From Bacteroidaceae bacterium (GTDB lineage: Bacteria > Bacteroidota > Bacteroidia > Bacteroidales > Bacteroidaceae): a stretch of 64,000 nt of DNA. The stretch is taken from NCBI GenBank assembly GCA_017458585.1, contig JAFTAJ010000034.1:17092-81091 (forward strand), in the 5' to 3' direction. The position numbers and the translations under genes were made by a program. The notes under the pieces are model-generated. The model searched no databases, was not told where the DNA came from, and saw only the letters and a program-made list of their open reading frames with translations. This document shows positions 25,009 to 34,314 of the stretch, piece by piece. Numbering within the stretch: the first letter of the stretch is position 1; each line of letters starts with the position of its first letter.

Positions 25009-25764
25009 ATGATGCGCTTTATTTCATGGAATGTAAACGGCTTGCGAGCATGCGCAGGCAAAGGCTTTGCCGATATCTTCGACCGTCTGGATGCCGACAT
25101 CTTCTCTCTGCAGGAGACCAAGATGCAAGCCGGGCAGCTAGACCTCAACTTCCTGGGCTACCAGAGTTGCTGGAACTACGCTGACAAGAAAGGCTACAGC
25201 GGCACGGCTGCCTACACGCGGATGATGCCCCAGTCGGTAAGCCTCGGCATGGGCATTGACGAGCACGACCACGAAGGGCGCGTGATTACGCTTGAGTTTC
25301 CGGAGTTTTACTACGTCACCGTTTACACGCCCAATTCGCAGGACGGCCTCAAGCGCCTCGACTATCGCATGAGGTGGGATGACGCTTTCCGCGACTTTGT
25401 GTGCGAACTCGACAAGAAGAAACCTGTGATTATCTGCGGCGATATGAACGTGGCGCACCACGAGATTGACATAAAGAACCCCAAGTCCAACCTGCGCAAT
25501 GCAGGCTTCACCCAGGAAGAGCGTGACAAATTCACCCTTCTGCTGGACAGTGGCTTCGTGGATACCTTCCGCCACCTTAACCCCGACCTGGAGGGTGCCT
25601 ACTCATGGTGGTCCTACCGATTCAATGCCCGTCAGAACAACGCCGGATGGCGCATTGACTACTACCTCATCAGCCAGCGGTTGCTACCTAAGCTGAAGGA
25701 CGCACGCATACTGAGCGACATCTATGGCTCTGACCACTGCCCCGTGCTGCTGGAACTGGAATAG
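25009..25764 (+). CDS. xth: Exodeoxyribonuclease III
   Basis: A 251-residue AP endonuclease/3'-5' exonuclease of base excision repair. Motifs are in family order: ISWNVNGLRA, SLQETKMQ (metal-binding Glu), YTPNSQ, ICGDMNVAHHEID, and the C-terminal GSDHCPVLLEL with catalytic His. Length is typical (about 250). The start is ATGATG at 25009/25012; either is possible. The 5' leader is made of CTAACTC heptamers. A single-gene unit between a divergent neighbour and tRNA-Ser. Cytoplasmic. Confidence 0.97.
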   Translation: MMRFISWNVNGLRACAGKGFADIFDRLDADIFSLQETKMQAGQLDLNFLGYQSCWNYADKKGYSGTAAYTRMMPQSVSLGMGIDEHDHEGRVITLEFPEFYYVTVYTPNSQDGLKRLDYRMRWDDAFRDFVCELDKKKPVIICGDMNVAHHEIDIKNPKSNLRNAGFTQEERDKFTLLLDSGFVDTFRHLNPDLEGAYSWWSYRFNARQNNAGWRIDYYLISQRLLPKLKDARILSDIYGSDHCPVLLELE

Positions 25765-25785
25765 ATAGCTTTTTTCAAAAAAAAC

Positions 25786-25816
25786 TCCTAATTCCTAACT
25801 CCTAATTCCTAATTTC
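25786..25816. repeat. Heptamer tandem repeat (CTAACTC)
   Basis: Copies of CTCCTAA/TTCCTAA lie just upstream of the tRNA-Ser promoter. Confidence 0.75.
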
Positions 25817-25820
25817 TTTG

Positions 25821-25828
25821 TACCTTTG
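25821..25828 (+). promoter_or_regulatory. -7 promoter box for tRNA-Ser
   Basis: TACCTTTG, 15 bp before the tRNA. Confidence 0.65.
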
Positions 25829-25843
25829 CACCCGCAAACAAAC

Positions 25844-25931
25844 GGAGAGGTGCTCGAGTGGCTGAAGAGGCACGCCTGGAAAGCGTGTAACCGCCGAAAG
25901 CGGTTCGTAGGTTCGAATCCTATCCTCTCCG
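25844..25931 (+). tRNA. tRNA-Ser(GGA)
   Basis: An 88-nt class II tRNA. Acceptor arm GGAGAGG/CCTCTCC with discriminator G; anticodon loop CTGGAAA with anticodon GGA; long variable arm; T-arm GTAGGTTCGAATCCTAT. The 3' CCA is not encoded (GCAA follows). Confidence 0.95.
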
Positions 25932-25940
25932 CAAAGAATG

Positions 25941-25976
25941 AGAAAGAGGCAGGCGTGCGCCTGCCTCTTTCTTATT
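25941..25976. terminator. Strong terminator after tRNA-Ser
   Basis: A perfect 15-bp stem, 25941-25955 with 25958-25972 (AGAAAGAGGCAGGCG and its complement), followed by TATTTT. It can also end the convergent protease gene. Confidence 0.9.
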
Positions 25977-28900
25977 TTGCCACCACCTTTCTGCCCTGAA
26001 TATAAATGCCCTTGGGATAAGGCTGTCCGGCAGAAACCCTACGGCCCTGTAGGTCATAAGCAGACTGTCCATTGACATTTGACGAGTGAGAATCCTCGAA
26101 AACCTGGTTTTGCATGGTGTCCAGTCCCGTGAACATGTCGGGCATCACAGTTAAGCTGTAGATGCGCACCTCATTACCTACTGAGGATAAGGCGACGGCA
26201 TAAATATAGATAAAGGTGTCGTCAGAAACGTCGTAGTTAACCACGGCTTCGCCTTGTGTGTTGAGCGTAACTTTCCGTGGTGGCTGGTTGCCTGCCTGCA
26301 CAGCCAGCTGTGCGCTGCCAATGGTCTGGGCATTGATTTTGATGGTGCCGTTTCCTTCTGCCGCCTCCAGAATGACGCCGGTGAAGTTGGCCTTCACTTC
26401 GTCAGAGCCTGGCGTGGCATCGGTTATCTGCGCCATGTCGGTAGGCTTGTCGATGACTATGCAACCGTCGGCAGAGTCGTAGCTATCGGAACCCGTGTTG
26501 TAGTAGATGTTGTCAATTACCTTGTCAGCCAGTTGCTGCCCGGCGAGACTGCCGCCGCTTACGTCTGTCTTGGCTACCACAGGCTCAAGGGCTTCCATCT
26601 CTATAATATTGGTAAAATTCTTCCAGCCCTCGGCTGCCATGTATTTCTTCTTTGAGCCGTAGGGCACGTAGAATGGGGTGCTGTAGTCACAGCCATAGAA
26701 GATGTTGCTGTAGTATTCGTCATGGTTCTCCACAGGCTCCTCTCTCAGCATCACAATCTTCTCAAGATTGGTACAACCATAAAATGCTCTTCCGTCGATG
26801 CAGTCTACATTCTTTGGGATGGTAATGGATGTTAGCTTGCTGTTCCCTGAGAATGCTTCGTAGCCTATATATCTCAGACTGCTGGGTAGCGACAAAGATT
26901 TGAGATGGTCGCAGTAAGCTAAGGCTCTGTATTTGATGCTGTCCACACCTTCGGGAATAACTATGGCCTCCATATTGAGTGTGTTCTGAAAGGCCATTTG
27001 GCCGATGCGTTTCACTGAGCGGGGGATGGTGGTAGTCATGATTCCCGTTACGAGCTCATTGTTGGCAGTGCGGATTATGGCGTTGCAGTTATTGCGCGAG
27101 TCATAGACAGGGTTGCGCTTGTCCACCCGAATTGTCTTCAACAGGCCGCAGTTACCCACAATGCCTCCTCCAACGTAGGTCACACCGGCGGGCAATACGA
27201 AGGTCTCGATAGAGTTTGTAATGAATGCATAGTCGCCAATACTCTTGAGGGTGGAGGGCAACTTGAATTGTTTGATGAGATTTTCGCCGCACCAATAAAA
27301 AGCCTGTGTACCGATGGTCTCCAGCCCCTCGGGTAGATTGATTCCGCGCAGGCGGGTGCAAGTGCTGAAGGCGAAGTCGCCTATATGTTTCAGACCCGCA
27401 GGCAGGTCAATTTGTTTCAACCAGTAGCATGAATAGAAGGCATAATTTCCCAGGCTGGTCACTTCTTTCGGAATCTTGGTGCTCTGGCACCCTCTTACCA
27501 ACTCGTTAGTTGCAGTGCGGATGATAGCGTTGCAGTCGTTACGCGAGTCGAAGACGGGGTTATCCTTATCGACACTCAGTCTGCACAGCTGGGGCATATA
27601 TCCGAAGGCAGAGCCATCCAGTGAGGTCACTTTGGCAGGAATGGTAAGGTCCATCAGATATTCATTCAGAAAGAATGCGTTCCAGCCTATAGACACGATG
27701 GAATTAGGAAGCTTAACGGCACCCAGATGATAGCAGTAGGAAAAGGCATAGTTGGGGAATACGTTGTCTTCGGTGTTTACGGTTCCACTTGCATTATACA
27801 GAATCAACGGCTCGCCTCCTGCCACTACGTTGGCGTTGCTGAGGTCGAGGTCAATCAGCCGCCCGGCCCTGACAAGCCTCTTGAGGCAGTTGAAGTCGGT
27901 GCCGTTGATGTTTCCGTTGACCTTCAGGCGGTCAGTAAACAGCACCTGGTCAGAGTCAATGACGCTTTCCAGTTCACCGGCTTGGCTTACGCTAACCTCG
28001 TAGATCTGCGGCTTGTAGTCGGCAGGACGAATCTCGCAGCACATCTCCTCGCCGCTGTTATAGCTCCTGCCGCCAGGGCTGAGGGCGCCAAGGTCGTAGT
28101 ATCCGTCGAAGGCTCCCGACCATCCCCAGTTGACATGTACTCGCCCCTCGCTGTCGTAGCCGTCGAGCACGAATCCGTGGCCACCGCCTGAGTAGTAAAC
28201 GGGCAGACCCCGCGAGATGTTGGAGTAAACAGTGTACATCCATACATCGTCTTCAATAAGCTCGCGCTTCAGGTACATCAGAAAGGGGTAATTCAGATAC
28301 AGCGCCATTGCCGACTGCATCTTGCCACAGTTGGTGTAGCTGCCATCCGTGCTGTACTGCATCTCAGCAGCCTTGCCGCACACCTCCATCAGTGAGGCCA
28401 CGGCGGCCGACTGGTTGTCGGAGTAGCCGGAAGAGTAGCTGTCAAGCATATTGGCGTAGTCAAAGGTGGTGGTGCTAAAGTCTGCGTCTATCTCTTCGTT
28501 GCCGTTGTACCAGGTATAGATGTTACGGTTGTACCCACGCTTCGGGTAGCCGAAATAGCGGCATATCTGCGCCATGGCCGTAGCCACGCAGCCGGTCAGG
28601 CATTGCGTGCCATTCAGTTGCGGACACTGCTGGTTGAACGGTGCATCCTGTCCCCACTGCGATTTAATCATCGGGGCAACCTCGCTCTTCAGAGCCGTCG
28701 GAACTGATTGGGGGATTATAACTGCCGATTGGGAATCGACAGCATTTAGCCACCAAACGAAGCCTGCCGGCATAGACTCTGGAGAATACGACTGTGTGGC
28801 GTAGGCCAATATGCGGTCACTGCTGCTACTCCTGGGCAGCACCACCATGCCGTCTTCTCCGCTCACTATGGCTATATTTTCTTTCTCCTCCATGACCTGC

Positions 28901-29064
28901 AGCGCGTCGGATTTCGGATAGTCAGAAGTTGCAAACTTCTTCGACGCAACTTTCTGCATAAGGAAAGTCCTCGCCATATCCTTCAGTTCTTCGTGTGAGC
29001 GATACTGGCCGCGCACCTGCAAACCAATGGCCAGCAGCAGGAGTGTTATAAAAAATGATTTCAT
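25972..29064 (-). CDS. C10-family cysteine protease with BspA-like leucine-rich repeats
   Basis: A 1030-residue secreted protease. Signal peptide 1-19; propeptide about 20-130; C10 (streptopain/interpain A) catalytic domain with nucleophile Cys159 in GTQCLTGCVATAMAQ, His296 in SGGGHGFVLDGYD and the Trp loop NWGWSGAFDGYY. Residues ~400-800 are LRR_5/BspA-type repeats (AFYSCYWLKQIDLPAGLKHI and similar), which usually mediate surface binding. The C-terminal ~35 residues (SAYDLQGRRVSAGQ...KGIYIQGRKVVAK) look like the Prevotella form of a type IX secretion signal. It lies 5 bp downstream of the glycosidase-like gene in one operon. Protease class is certain; target proteins are unknown. Confidence 0.92.
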   Translation of the reverse strand: MKSFFITLLLLAIGLQVRGQYRSHEELKDMARTFLMQKVASKKFATSDYPKSDALQVMEEKENIAIVSGEDGMVVLPRSSSSDRILAYATQSYSPESMPAGFVWWLNAVDSQSAVIIPQSVPTALKSEVAPMIKSQWGQDAPFNQQCPQLNGTQCLTGCVATAMAQICRYFGYPKRGYNRNIYTWYNGNEEIDADFSTTTFDYANMLDSYSSGYSDNQSAAVASLMEVCGKAAEMQYSTDGSYTNCGKMQSAMALYLNYPFLMYLKRELIEDDVWMYTVYSNISRGLPVYYSGGGHGFVLDGYDSEGRVHVNWGWSGAFDGYYDLGALSPGGRSYNSGEEMCCEIRPADYKPQIYEVSVSQAGELESVIDSDQVLFTDRLKVNGNINGTDFNCLKRLVRAGRLIDLDLSNANVVAGGEPLILYNASGTVNTEDNVFPNYAFSYCYHLGAVKLPNSIVSIGWNAFFLNEYLMDLTIPAKVTSLDGSAFGYMPQLCRLSVDKDNPVFDSRNDCNAIIRTATNELVRGCQSTKIPKEVTSLGNYAFYSCYWLKQIDLPAGLKHIGDFAFSTCTRLRGINLPEGLETIGTQAFYWCGENLIKQFKLPSTLKSIGDYAFITNSIETFVLPAGVTYVGGGIVGNCGLLKTIRVDKRNPVYDSRNNCNAIIRTANNELVTGIMTTTIPRSVKRIGQMAFQNTLNMEAIVIPEGVDSIKYRALAYCDHLKSLSLPSSLRYIGYEAFSGNSKLTSITIPKNVDCIDGRAFYGCTNLEKIVMLREEPVENHDEYYSNIFYGCDYSTPFYVPYGSKKKYMAAEGWKNFTNIIEMEALEPVVAKTDVSGGSLAGQQLADKVIDNIYYNTGSDSYDSADGCIVIDKPTDMAQITDATPGSDEVKANFTGVILEAAEGNGTIKINAQTIGSAQLAVQAGNQPPRKVTLNTQGEAVVNYDVSDDTFIYIYAVALSSVGNEVRIYSLTVMPDMFTGLDTMQNQVFEDSHSSNVNGQSAYDLQGRRVSAGQPYPKGIYIQGRKVVAK

Positions 29065-29069
29065 AGTTT

Positions 29070-31892
29070 TTATATTTTCACCAATTTGCCGTTGACGATG
29101 TAGAGACCATTCTTTAACATTGAGGATTGAGGATTAACCCTGCGTCCTTGTAAGTCGTAATAACTTTGAGATTTGAGATTTGAGGTTTGAGATTGATTCT
29201 CTGTTCTCTTTTCACTGTCTTCTAATCCTGTGGGATCATAATTTTCGTCCGTACCGTCAAAGACATAGACGCTGCTGGCAGGAATGCGGATGGTGAGAGT
29301 GCGGTCAATATCCAGAGGATAAAGTTCGCTCAAGCCGCTGAGCGCTTTCTGGTCGGCAAATGCTTTCTTTAGTTGGATGCTACCCTTCACATTAGCAGGG
29401 ATATTGAGCATCTCGCGCAGAGTAGTGATATAGTTCTGCGTAGCAGTGCCACCGTTGCGCAGGGCAAGCGTTGCCTTGGGGCCGTTCCACGATGCCCAGC
29501 CATAGACACCGGCTTTGCTGCCGTCCCACGGATTGCCGCCTACCCAGTGGGCATCGGGCAACACATCGGCATTGCGTTTCTGCCACTCGATGCACTCTGC
29601 GAGGTCGCCCCATAGCTTGCCATTGCCGATAGAGTTCATCAAGGCGTAGTCGTTATACAGCTCTACCATCCCGCTACCGCAGGCAAAGGCGCAACGCATC
29701 TCGCGCCGTACGGCCTCATAGCTGTTATCGCTGCTTACATTACCATATTTGGAGAGGATAAATCCGTGCGTCATCAATGTATTGATGGGGCAGATAGGCG
29801 AATTGGTAACATAATTCTGATAGACGAGACGGTCGCGATATGTAATCCAATTCTCGCGGTCTGACGAGTTGTTGCCAATAGTGCCGTAGTCATTCTCTTG
29901 ACGCCACGTGGCATCGGTGTAGTGATACCAGAATGGGCTGGCCCACGTGCCGACAGTAGTGTTGAAGAAGATGTCAGGCTTGAGATTCTCCCTCACATAG
30001 CGCTCGAGCCTTATTATTCCCTCGGCATTCTCGTTGCCGCTGTCGCCAGCATCGGGGCCTGTGGCACTGAACTGCGCGCTGATACCGTCAAACTTAAAGA
30101 AACGGAAGAGTCCGTTGCCCTCCGAGTCAGTGCCCTGATTCTTGGTGAGGTTCTCGGCTGCGTCAAGAAACACCTTATAATAATTCTTGTTGCCCAGCAC
30201 CATGCTTTGTCCCATATTGCTCCAATAGCTGCGGCGATAGTTGCCGCTCTGCCCATAGCCTCCCACAGGACCGAGCCACGCCCCTACTCCACTGCCCATC
30301 TCATCGGCCAGCGCAGCAATGTCGCGCATCTCATTGGGGAAGCCACTGTGGAATGTCCATAGGCCGTAGTTGTCCCAGCCGTCGTCGATTACAAAGGCTG
30401 CGGGAGCAGTGTTGTACACATCATAGAAAGCCGTTTTCCAGTTGTTAAGGATGTCCATCACCTGCGCAGCGTTCATATTCTGCGTAGGGTCAACAGCGTT
30501 ATTGCGATTGATATTCAGTTCATACCAACTGATGTAGCATGGGAACGGCCTCCAAGGCACCGCCCTCTCCCTCTCGCTGTACGCCAGGAAGGAACGGCGT
30601 TTCTGTGTCTTGGGGATATCGCTATTTGCCTCTGTGCCGTCCTGCGCTATCAGGCCGACCACGCTGCTAACCTTCCATGTCTCGCCTTTCTCCAGCGTAG
30701 TGTTGCGACTCCATAGTCCCTGGATGTTCACGATGTCGTCATCGATGACTGCACCCTGCTTGGCCTTGTAGATATTCACAGTCATAGTGGAAGAGGCGTC
30801 GATACTCTCCGTTCCGTTCTCCACCAGCGCTCTCACAGTATAGGTGCCGTCGTTTGGCACCACAAGCGAGAAAGTATTATTGCTCGCCTGATGACCCGAG
30901 AAACCGCTATGATAGTCGCTGGCCACAACATTGCCGCTTCCGTCAAGCAAATCCACACCACCGAAATTGAGGCGGTGGTTGCCGCTCTTGTAGACAATAG
31001 TGACTTCTACCTTTTGGTTTTTCTCCAGCAAAACACTGGACTTGCCATACTTGTAGATATTTGGATAGCCATAGCCCGTAGCCTCCGTTACTCTCGCCGG
31101 CACCTGTGCCGCCGGCACTTGTGACCAACTGTCAGCAGTTAGCTCTATCGTCGCCAGTTTCTTAACAAACTCCCAGTTGTCGTCGCTCATCGACGCATCG
31201 CCAACAGTGTTGTAAGCCATCGGTGTCTCCAGTCCGGCAAAGATTCGGTCGCTCATTATCACCGCACCACGCGTGTTACCCACCACGGCAGGCACTGAGC
31301 CAGCCTCCTTGGTGTCAACATTATAGAGCATCGGCACCACATGATGCATATCCACATCATCGACACCTGTCAGCTCCATCTCCGTGCGGAGGTAATGGCT
31401 GCCATCCCTAAGCACAGCACGCCAAGTAATCTCCAGGCCCTTGCCTGCATAGGAATACGCGTATTTGGCCTCTATCTGCTGTCCAGCAAAATGCTTGGCG
31501 CCGTTCACTGCATTGGGCTCAGCCTCCAAGTGTGAGGCCTCTACGCTGCGCAGTGTCATCTCGCTTGCCGCAACCACCTTGCTGCCATCGCCGAAAACCA
31601 CACGGAAAGGCTCGGTGCCGCCCACAAGGTTCATAGCCTCGCAACCACCGAAGATTAGCCCCTTTGCGCTCTTTACGAAAGTAGCCGACAATACATTATT
31701 ATATAAGGTATACTCTGGCTCCGCGCCATCAACTATACTCATCATAGCCTCGCCTACGGCATCCTGCTGCATAGGGTACACCACTGGCAGTTCATAAACA
31801 TCCGCAGCCTCTTGAGCCAGCGCATCGCAAGGCACGCCCATCATCAGGGCAATAAGGGAAAACGCAAAAGACTTGACACTGATTCTTTTCAT
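29070..31892 (-). CDS. Secreted TIM-barrel glycosidase-like protein ('enterotoxin'-type)
   Basis: A 940-residue secreted protein; signal peptide about 1-26 (ends DALAQ). An N-terminal beta-sandwich resembling a glycosidase supersandwich is followed by an inserted carbohydrate-binding-like segment (~290-400; NHRLNFGGVDLLDGSG). The barrel at ~440-770 has AFVIDDGWDNYGLW, GVGAWLGPVGGYG and FFKFDG, whose Asp602 is placed like the nucleophile of GH27/GH36 enzymes. Homologues in Bacteroidetes are often labelled enterotoxin or alpha-galactosidase, without strong evidence. The tail, SYYDLQGRRVNPQ...GLYIVNGKLVKI, matches the secretion tail of the neighbouring protease. Two heptamer tracts lie in frame near the C-terminus. 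Specificity is unknown. Confidence 0.78.
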   Translation of the reverse strand: MKRISVKSFAFSLIALMMGVPCDALAQEAADVYELPVVYPMQQDAVGEAMMSIVDGAEPEYTLYNNVLSATFVKSAKGLIFGGCEAMNLVGGTEPFRVVFGDGSKVVAASEMTLRSVEASHLEAEPNAVNGAKHFAGQQIEAKYAYSYAGKGLEITWRAVLRDGSHYLRTEMELTGVDDVDMHHVVPMLYNVDTKEAGSVPAVVGNTRGAVIMSDRIFAGLETPMAYNTVGDASMSDDNWEFVKKLATIELTADSWSQVPAAQVPARVTEATGYGYPNIYKYGKSSVLLEKNQKVEVTIVYKSGNHRLNFGGVDLLDGSGNVVASDYHSGFSGHQASNNTFSLVVPNDGTYTVRALVENGTESIDASSTMTVNIYKAKQGAVIDDDIVNIQGLWSRNTTLEKGETWKVSSVVGLIAQDGTEANSDIPKTQKRRSFLAYSERERAVPWRPFPCYISWYELNINRNNAVDPTQNMNAAQVMDILNNWKTAFYDVYNTAPAAFVIDDGWDNYGLWTFHSGFPNEMRDIAALADEMGSGVGAWLGPVGGYGQSGNYRRSYWSNMGQSMVLGNKNYYKVFLDAAENLTKNQGTDSEGNGLFRFFKFDGISAQFSATGPDAGDSGNENAEGIIRLERYVRENLKPDIFFNTTVGTWASPFWYHYTDATWRQENDYGTIGNNSSDRENWITYRDRLVYQNYVTNSPICPINTLMTHGFILSKYGNVSSDNSYEAVRREMRCAFACGSGMVELYNDYALMNSIGNGKLWGDLAECIEWQKRNADVLPDAHWVGGNPWDGSKAGVYGWASWNGPKATLALRNGGTATQNYITTLREMLNIPANVKGSIQLKKAFADQKALSGLSELYPLDIDRTLTIRIPASSVYVFDGTDENYDPTGLEDSEKRTENQSQTSNLKSQSYYDLQGRRVNPQSSMLKNGLYIVNGKLVKI
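29113..29203. repeat. In-frame heptamer repeats at glycosidase C-terminus
   Basis: ATTGAGG copies (29118-29138) encode PQSSM and GAGATTT/GAGGTTT copies (29168-29196) encode QSQTSNLKSQS. Both lie between the catalytic domain and the secretion tail. Confidence 0.8.
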
Positions 31893-31913
31893 GATACTAT
31901 TGGTTTAATGATG

Positions 31914-31921
31914 CAAAGATA
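31914..31921 (-). promoter_or_regulatory. -7 promoter box for the glycosidase-protease operon
   Basis: TATCTTTG on the minus strand, 21 bp before the ATG at 31892. Confidence 0.7.
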
Positions 31922-31974
31922 GCATTTTTATAATATTTCGCCCCTCCACGAAAGCAAATATTTAAATAATTTGC

Positions 31975-31982
31975 TAACTTTG
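31975..31982 (+). promoter_or_regulatory. -7 promoter box before NfnAB-like fusion
   Basis: TAACTTTG, 51 bp before ATG 32034. Confidence 0.65.
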
Positions 31983-32033
31983 CCACGTAAAAGCATTACT
32001 TGCACTTAATCTATAACACAAAAAAAGATTCCT

Positions 32034-34268
32034 ATGTATAAGATAACATACAAGCAGCAGTTTTCAGAGAATGTTTTCCGCCTCGACGTGGAGGCGCCCC
32101 TCATTGCCCGCAGCCGTAAGGCAGGTCATTTCGTGATTGTGCGCGTGGAAGAGGGGGGCGAGCGTATCCCTCTCACTATCAGCGACAGCAATACCGAGAA
32201 AGGCACCATCATGCTGGTTGTGCAGCAGATTGGTGTCAGCACACGCAAGCTATGTGCCCTCAATCCCGGCGACACTATTGCCGATGTGGTAGGCCCGCTT
32301 GGTCAAGCCACACATATCGAGAATTTCGGCACTGTGGTCTGCGCTGGAGGCGGTGTGGGTGTAGCCCCGATGCTGCCTATCATCCGTGCTCTCAAGGCAA
32401 AGGGCAACAAGGTCATCTCTGTGCTCGCCGGTCGCAGCAAGGAGCTCATTATCCTGGAGGATATGGTTAGGGAGAGCAGCGACGAGGTTATCATCATGAC
32501 TGACGACGGCAGCTATGGCGAGAAAGGACTCGTCACTGCGGGCATTGAGCGCGTTATCCAGCGTGAGCGCGTGGACAAATGCTTCGCCATAGGCCCTGCG
32601 ATAATGATGAAGTTCTGCTGCTTGCTGACGAAGAAATACGGCATCCCCACCGACGTGTCGCTCAACACTATCATGGTGGACGGCACAGGAATGTGCGGTG
32701 CCTGCCGCGTTACAGTGGACGGCAAGACACGCTTTGTGTGCGTTGATGGCCCCGAGTTTGACGGCCATCTGGTGGACTTCGATGAGATGCTCAAGCGTAT
32801 GAAGGCATTCTCTGCCGAAGAGCGTGAGGCTCTCGCTGCCTTTGAGACACAAGCGCCCACCCTCACTGCCAAACAGCGCATGGCTATCCCGCGCGTGGTA
32901 ATGCCCGAGCTAGAGCCCAGATATCGTGCCACCAAGCTGAGAGAGGAAGTCAATCAGGGGCTTACTCTGGAGCAAGCGCAGAGGGAGGCCAGTCGCTGCC
33001 TCGGCTGCAAGAACCCAGGCTGCGTGACGGGCTGTCCCGTAGGCATCGACATCCCCGCTTTCATCAAGAATATTGAGCACGGTGACGTGGCTGAGGCCGC
33101 CCGCGTAATAAAGCAATACAGTTCGCTGCCCGCAGTGTGTGGGCGCGTATGTCCGCAGGAGAAACAGTGCGAGGCCCACTGCATCCACATCAAGATGAAC
33201 AGCCAGCCCGTAGCTATCGGCTACTTGGAGAGGTTTGCAGCAGACCACTCTATTGACACGGGAGCGACGCCCCCTCCCCAAGCAAGTGAAGGACATGAGA
33301 AAGGGTCTATAGCCGTTGTCGGCAGTGGCCCGGCAGGACTTTCTTTTGCTGGCGAGATGGCGGGCAGAGGATACAATGTTACCGTGTTTGAGGCTCTCCA
33401 TGAGATTGGCGGAGTGCTGAAGTACGGCATCCCCGAATACCGTCTGCCCAATAGCGTGGTGGATCGCGAGATTGAGAGTCTCAAGCAGAGAGGCGTACGC
33501 TTTGAGACCGACTGCGTTATCGGCAAGACCATCACCATCGATGAGCTGAAGGCTCAAGGCTACAAAGGCATCTTCGTGGCCAGCGGTGCCGGCCTACCTA
33601 ACTTTATGAATATCCCTGGCGAGAACCTAATCAACGTCCTCTCCAGCAACGAATACCTCACCCGCGTCAATCTGATGGACGCTAGCAATAAGGACACCGA
33701 CACCCCCGTGCCTATGGGCAAGCGTGTAGCTGTCATTGGCGGAGGCAACACTGCCATGGACTCCGTGCGCACCGCGCTTAGGCTCAGGGCTGAGAAGGCA
33801 ATGATTGTCTATCGTCGCTCAGAGACAGAGATGCCCGCCCGTGCCGAAGAGGTGAAGCACGCAAAAGAGGAAGGCGTTGAGTTTCTCACCCTCCACAACC
33901 CTATAGAGTATCTTGGCGACGAGGACGGCAAGGTGCAGAAGATTGTACTTCAGAAGATGGAGCTCGGCGAGCCGGACAGCAGCGGCCGCCGCAGTCCCGT
34001 GCCAATAGAGGGAGCCACGGAGACTCTTGACGTGGACCTCGTGATTGTGGCAGTAGGCGTAAGCCCTAACCCCATTGTGCCACGTAGCATCGAAGGCCTA
34101 GAGCTAGGCCGCAAGAACACCATCGTCGTCAACGAGCAGATGGAGTCAAGCATCCCAATGATATTTGCCGGCGGCGACATCGTGAGAGGCGGAGCTACCG
34201 TCATCCTCGCCATGGGCGACGGCAAGCGTGCCGCACAGGAAATGGATAAGAAACTCTCCAAGAATTGA
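32034..34268 (+). CDS. NfnAB/GltD-like fused flavin Fe-S oxidoreductase
   Basis: A 744-residue fusion. Residues 1-~280 are like PyrK/NfnA ferredoxin-NADP reductase: a flavin-binding barrel (RIPLTISDSN), VCAGGGVGVAPMLPI, and a [2Fe-2S] loop with Cys in GTGMCGACRV and FVCVDG. Residues ~290-744 are like GltD/NfnB: [4Fe-4S] Cys clusters CLGCKNPGCVTGCPVG and CGRVCPQEKQCEAHC, FAD site VVGSGPAGLSFAGEM and NADPH site VIGGGNTAMDSV. Databases often call such fusions glutamate synthase small subunit, but the architecture fits electron-bifurcating NADH-ferredoxin:NADPH oxidoreductase, balancing NAD(P)H and ferredoxin in the anaerobic cytoplasm. A fragment of the palindromic element may form the linker at 33266-33292. 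No GltB-like large subunit is nearby. Confidence 0.87.
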   Translation: MYKITYKQQFSENVFRLDVEAPLIARSRKAGHFVIVRVEEGGERIPLTISDSNTEKGTIMLVVQQIGVSTRKLCALNPGDTIADVVGPLGQATHIENFGTVVCAGGGVGVAPMLPIIRALKAKGNKVISVLAGRSKELIILEDMVRESSDEVIIMTDDGSYGEKGLVTAGIERVIQRERVDKCFAIGPAIMMKFCCLLTKKYGIPTDVSLNTIMVDGTGMCGACRVTVDGKTRFVCVDGPEFDGHLVDFDEMLKRMKAFSAEEREALAAFETQAPTLTAKQRMAIPRVVMPELEPRYRATKLREEVNQGLTLEQAQREASRCLGCKNPGCVTGCPVGIDIPAFIKNIEHGDVAEAARVIKQYSSLPAVCGRVCPQEKQCEAHCIHIKMNSQPVAIGYLERFAADHSIDTGATPPPQASEGHEKGSIAVVGSGPAGLSFAGEMAGRGYNVTVFEALHEIGGVLKYGIPEYRLPNSVVDREIESLKQRGVRFETDCVIGKTITIDELKAQGYKGIFVASGAGLPNFMNIPGENLINVLSSNEYLTRVNLMDASNKDTDTPVPMGKRVAVIGGGNTAMDSVRTALRLRAEKAMIVYRRSETEMPARAEEVKHAKEEGVEFLTLHNPIEYLGDEDGKVQKIVLQKMELGEPDSSGRRSPVPIEGATETLDVDLVIVAVGVSPNPIVPRSIEGLELGRKNTIVVNEQMESSIPMIFAGGDIVRGGATVILAMGDGKRAAQEMDKKLSKN
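33266..33292. repeat. Possible palindromic-element fragment in a linker
   Basis: GACGCCCCCTCCCCAAGC in the domain linker resembles the reverse complement of the GGGGAGGGGGCG end of the G-rich element. It encodes ATPPPQASEG in frame. Only part of the element is present. Confidence 0.45.
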
Positions 34269-34313
34269 AAAATTGAAAAATTGAAAAATTGAAGAATTGA
34301 AAAATTGAAAATT
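34262..34313. repeat. Octamer tandem repeat (AAAAATTG)
   Basis: Six copies of AAAAATTG/AAGAATTG fill the gap between the oxidoreductase and the PD40 gene and abut its start codon. Confidence 0.9.
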
Positions 34314-34314
34314 A

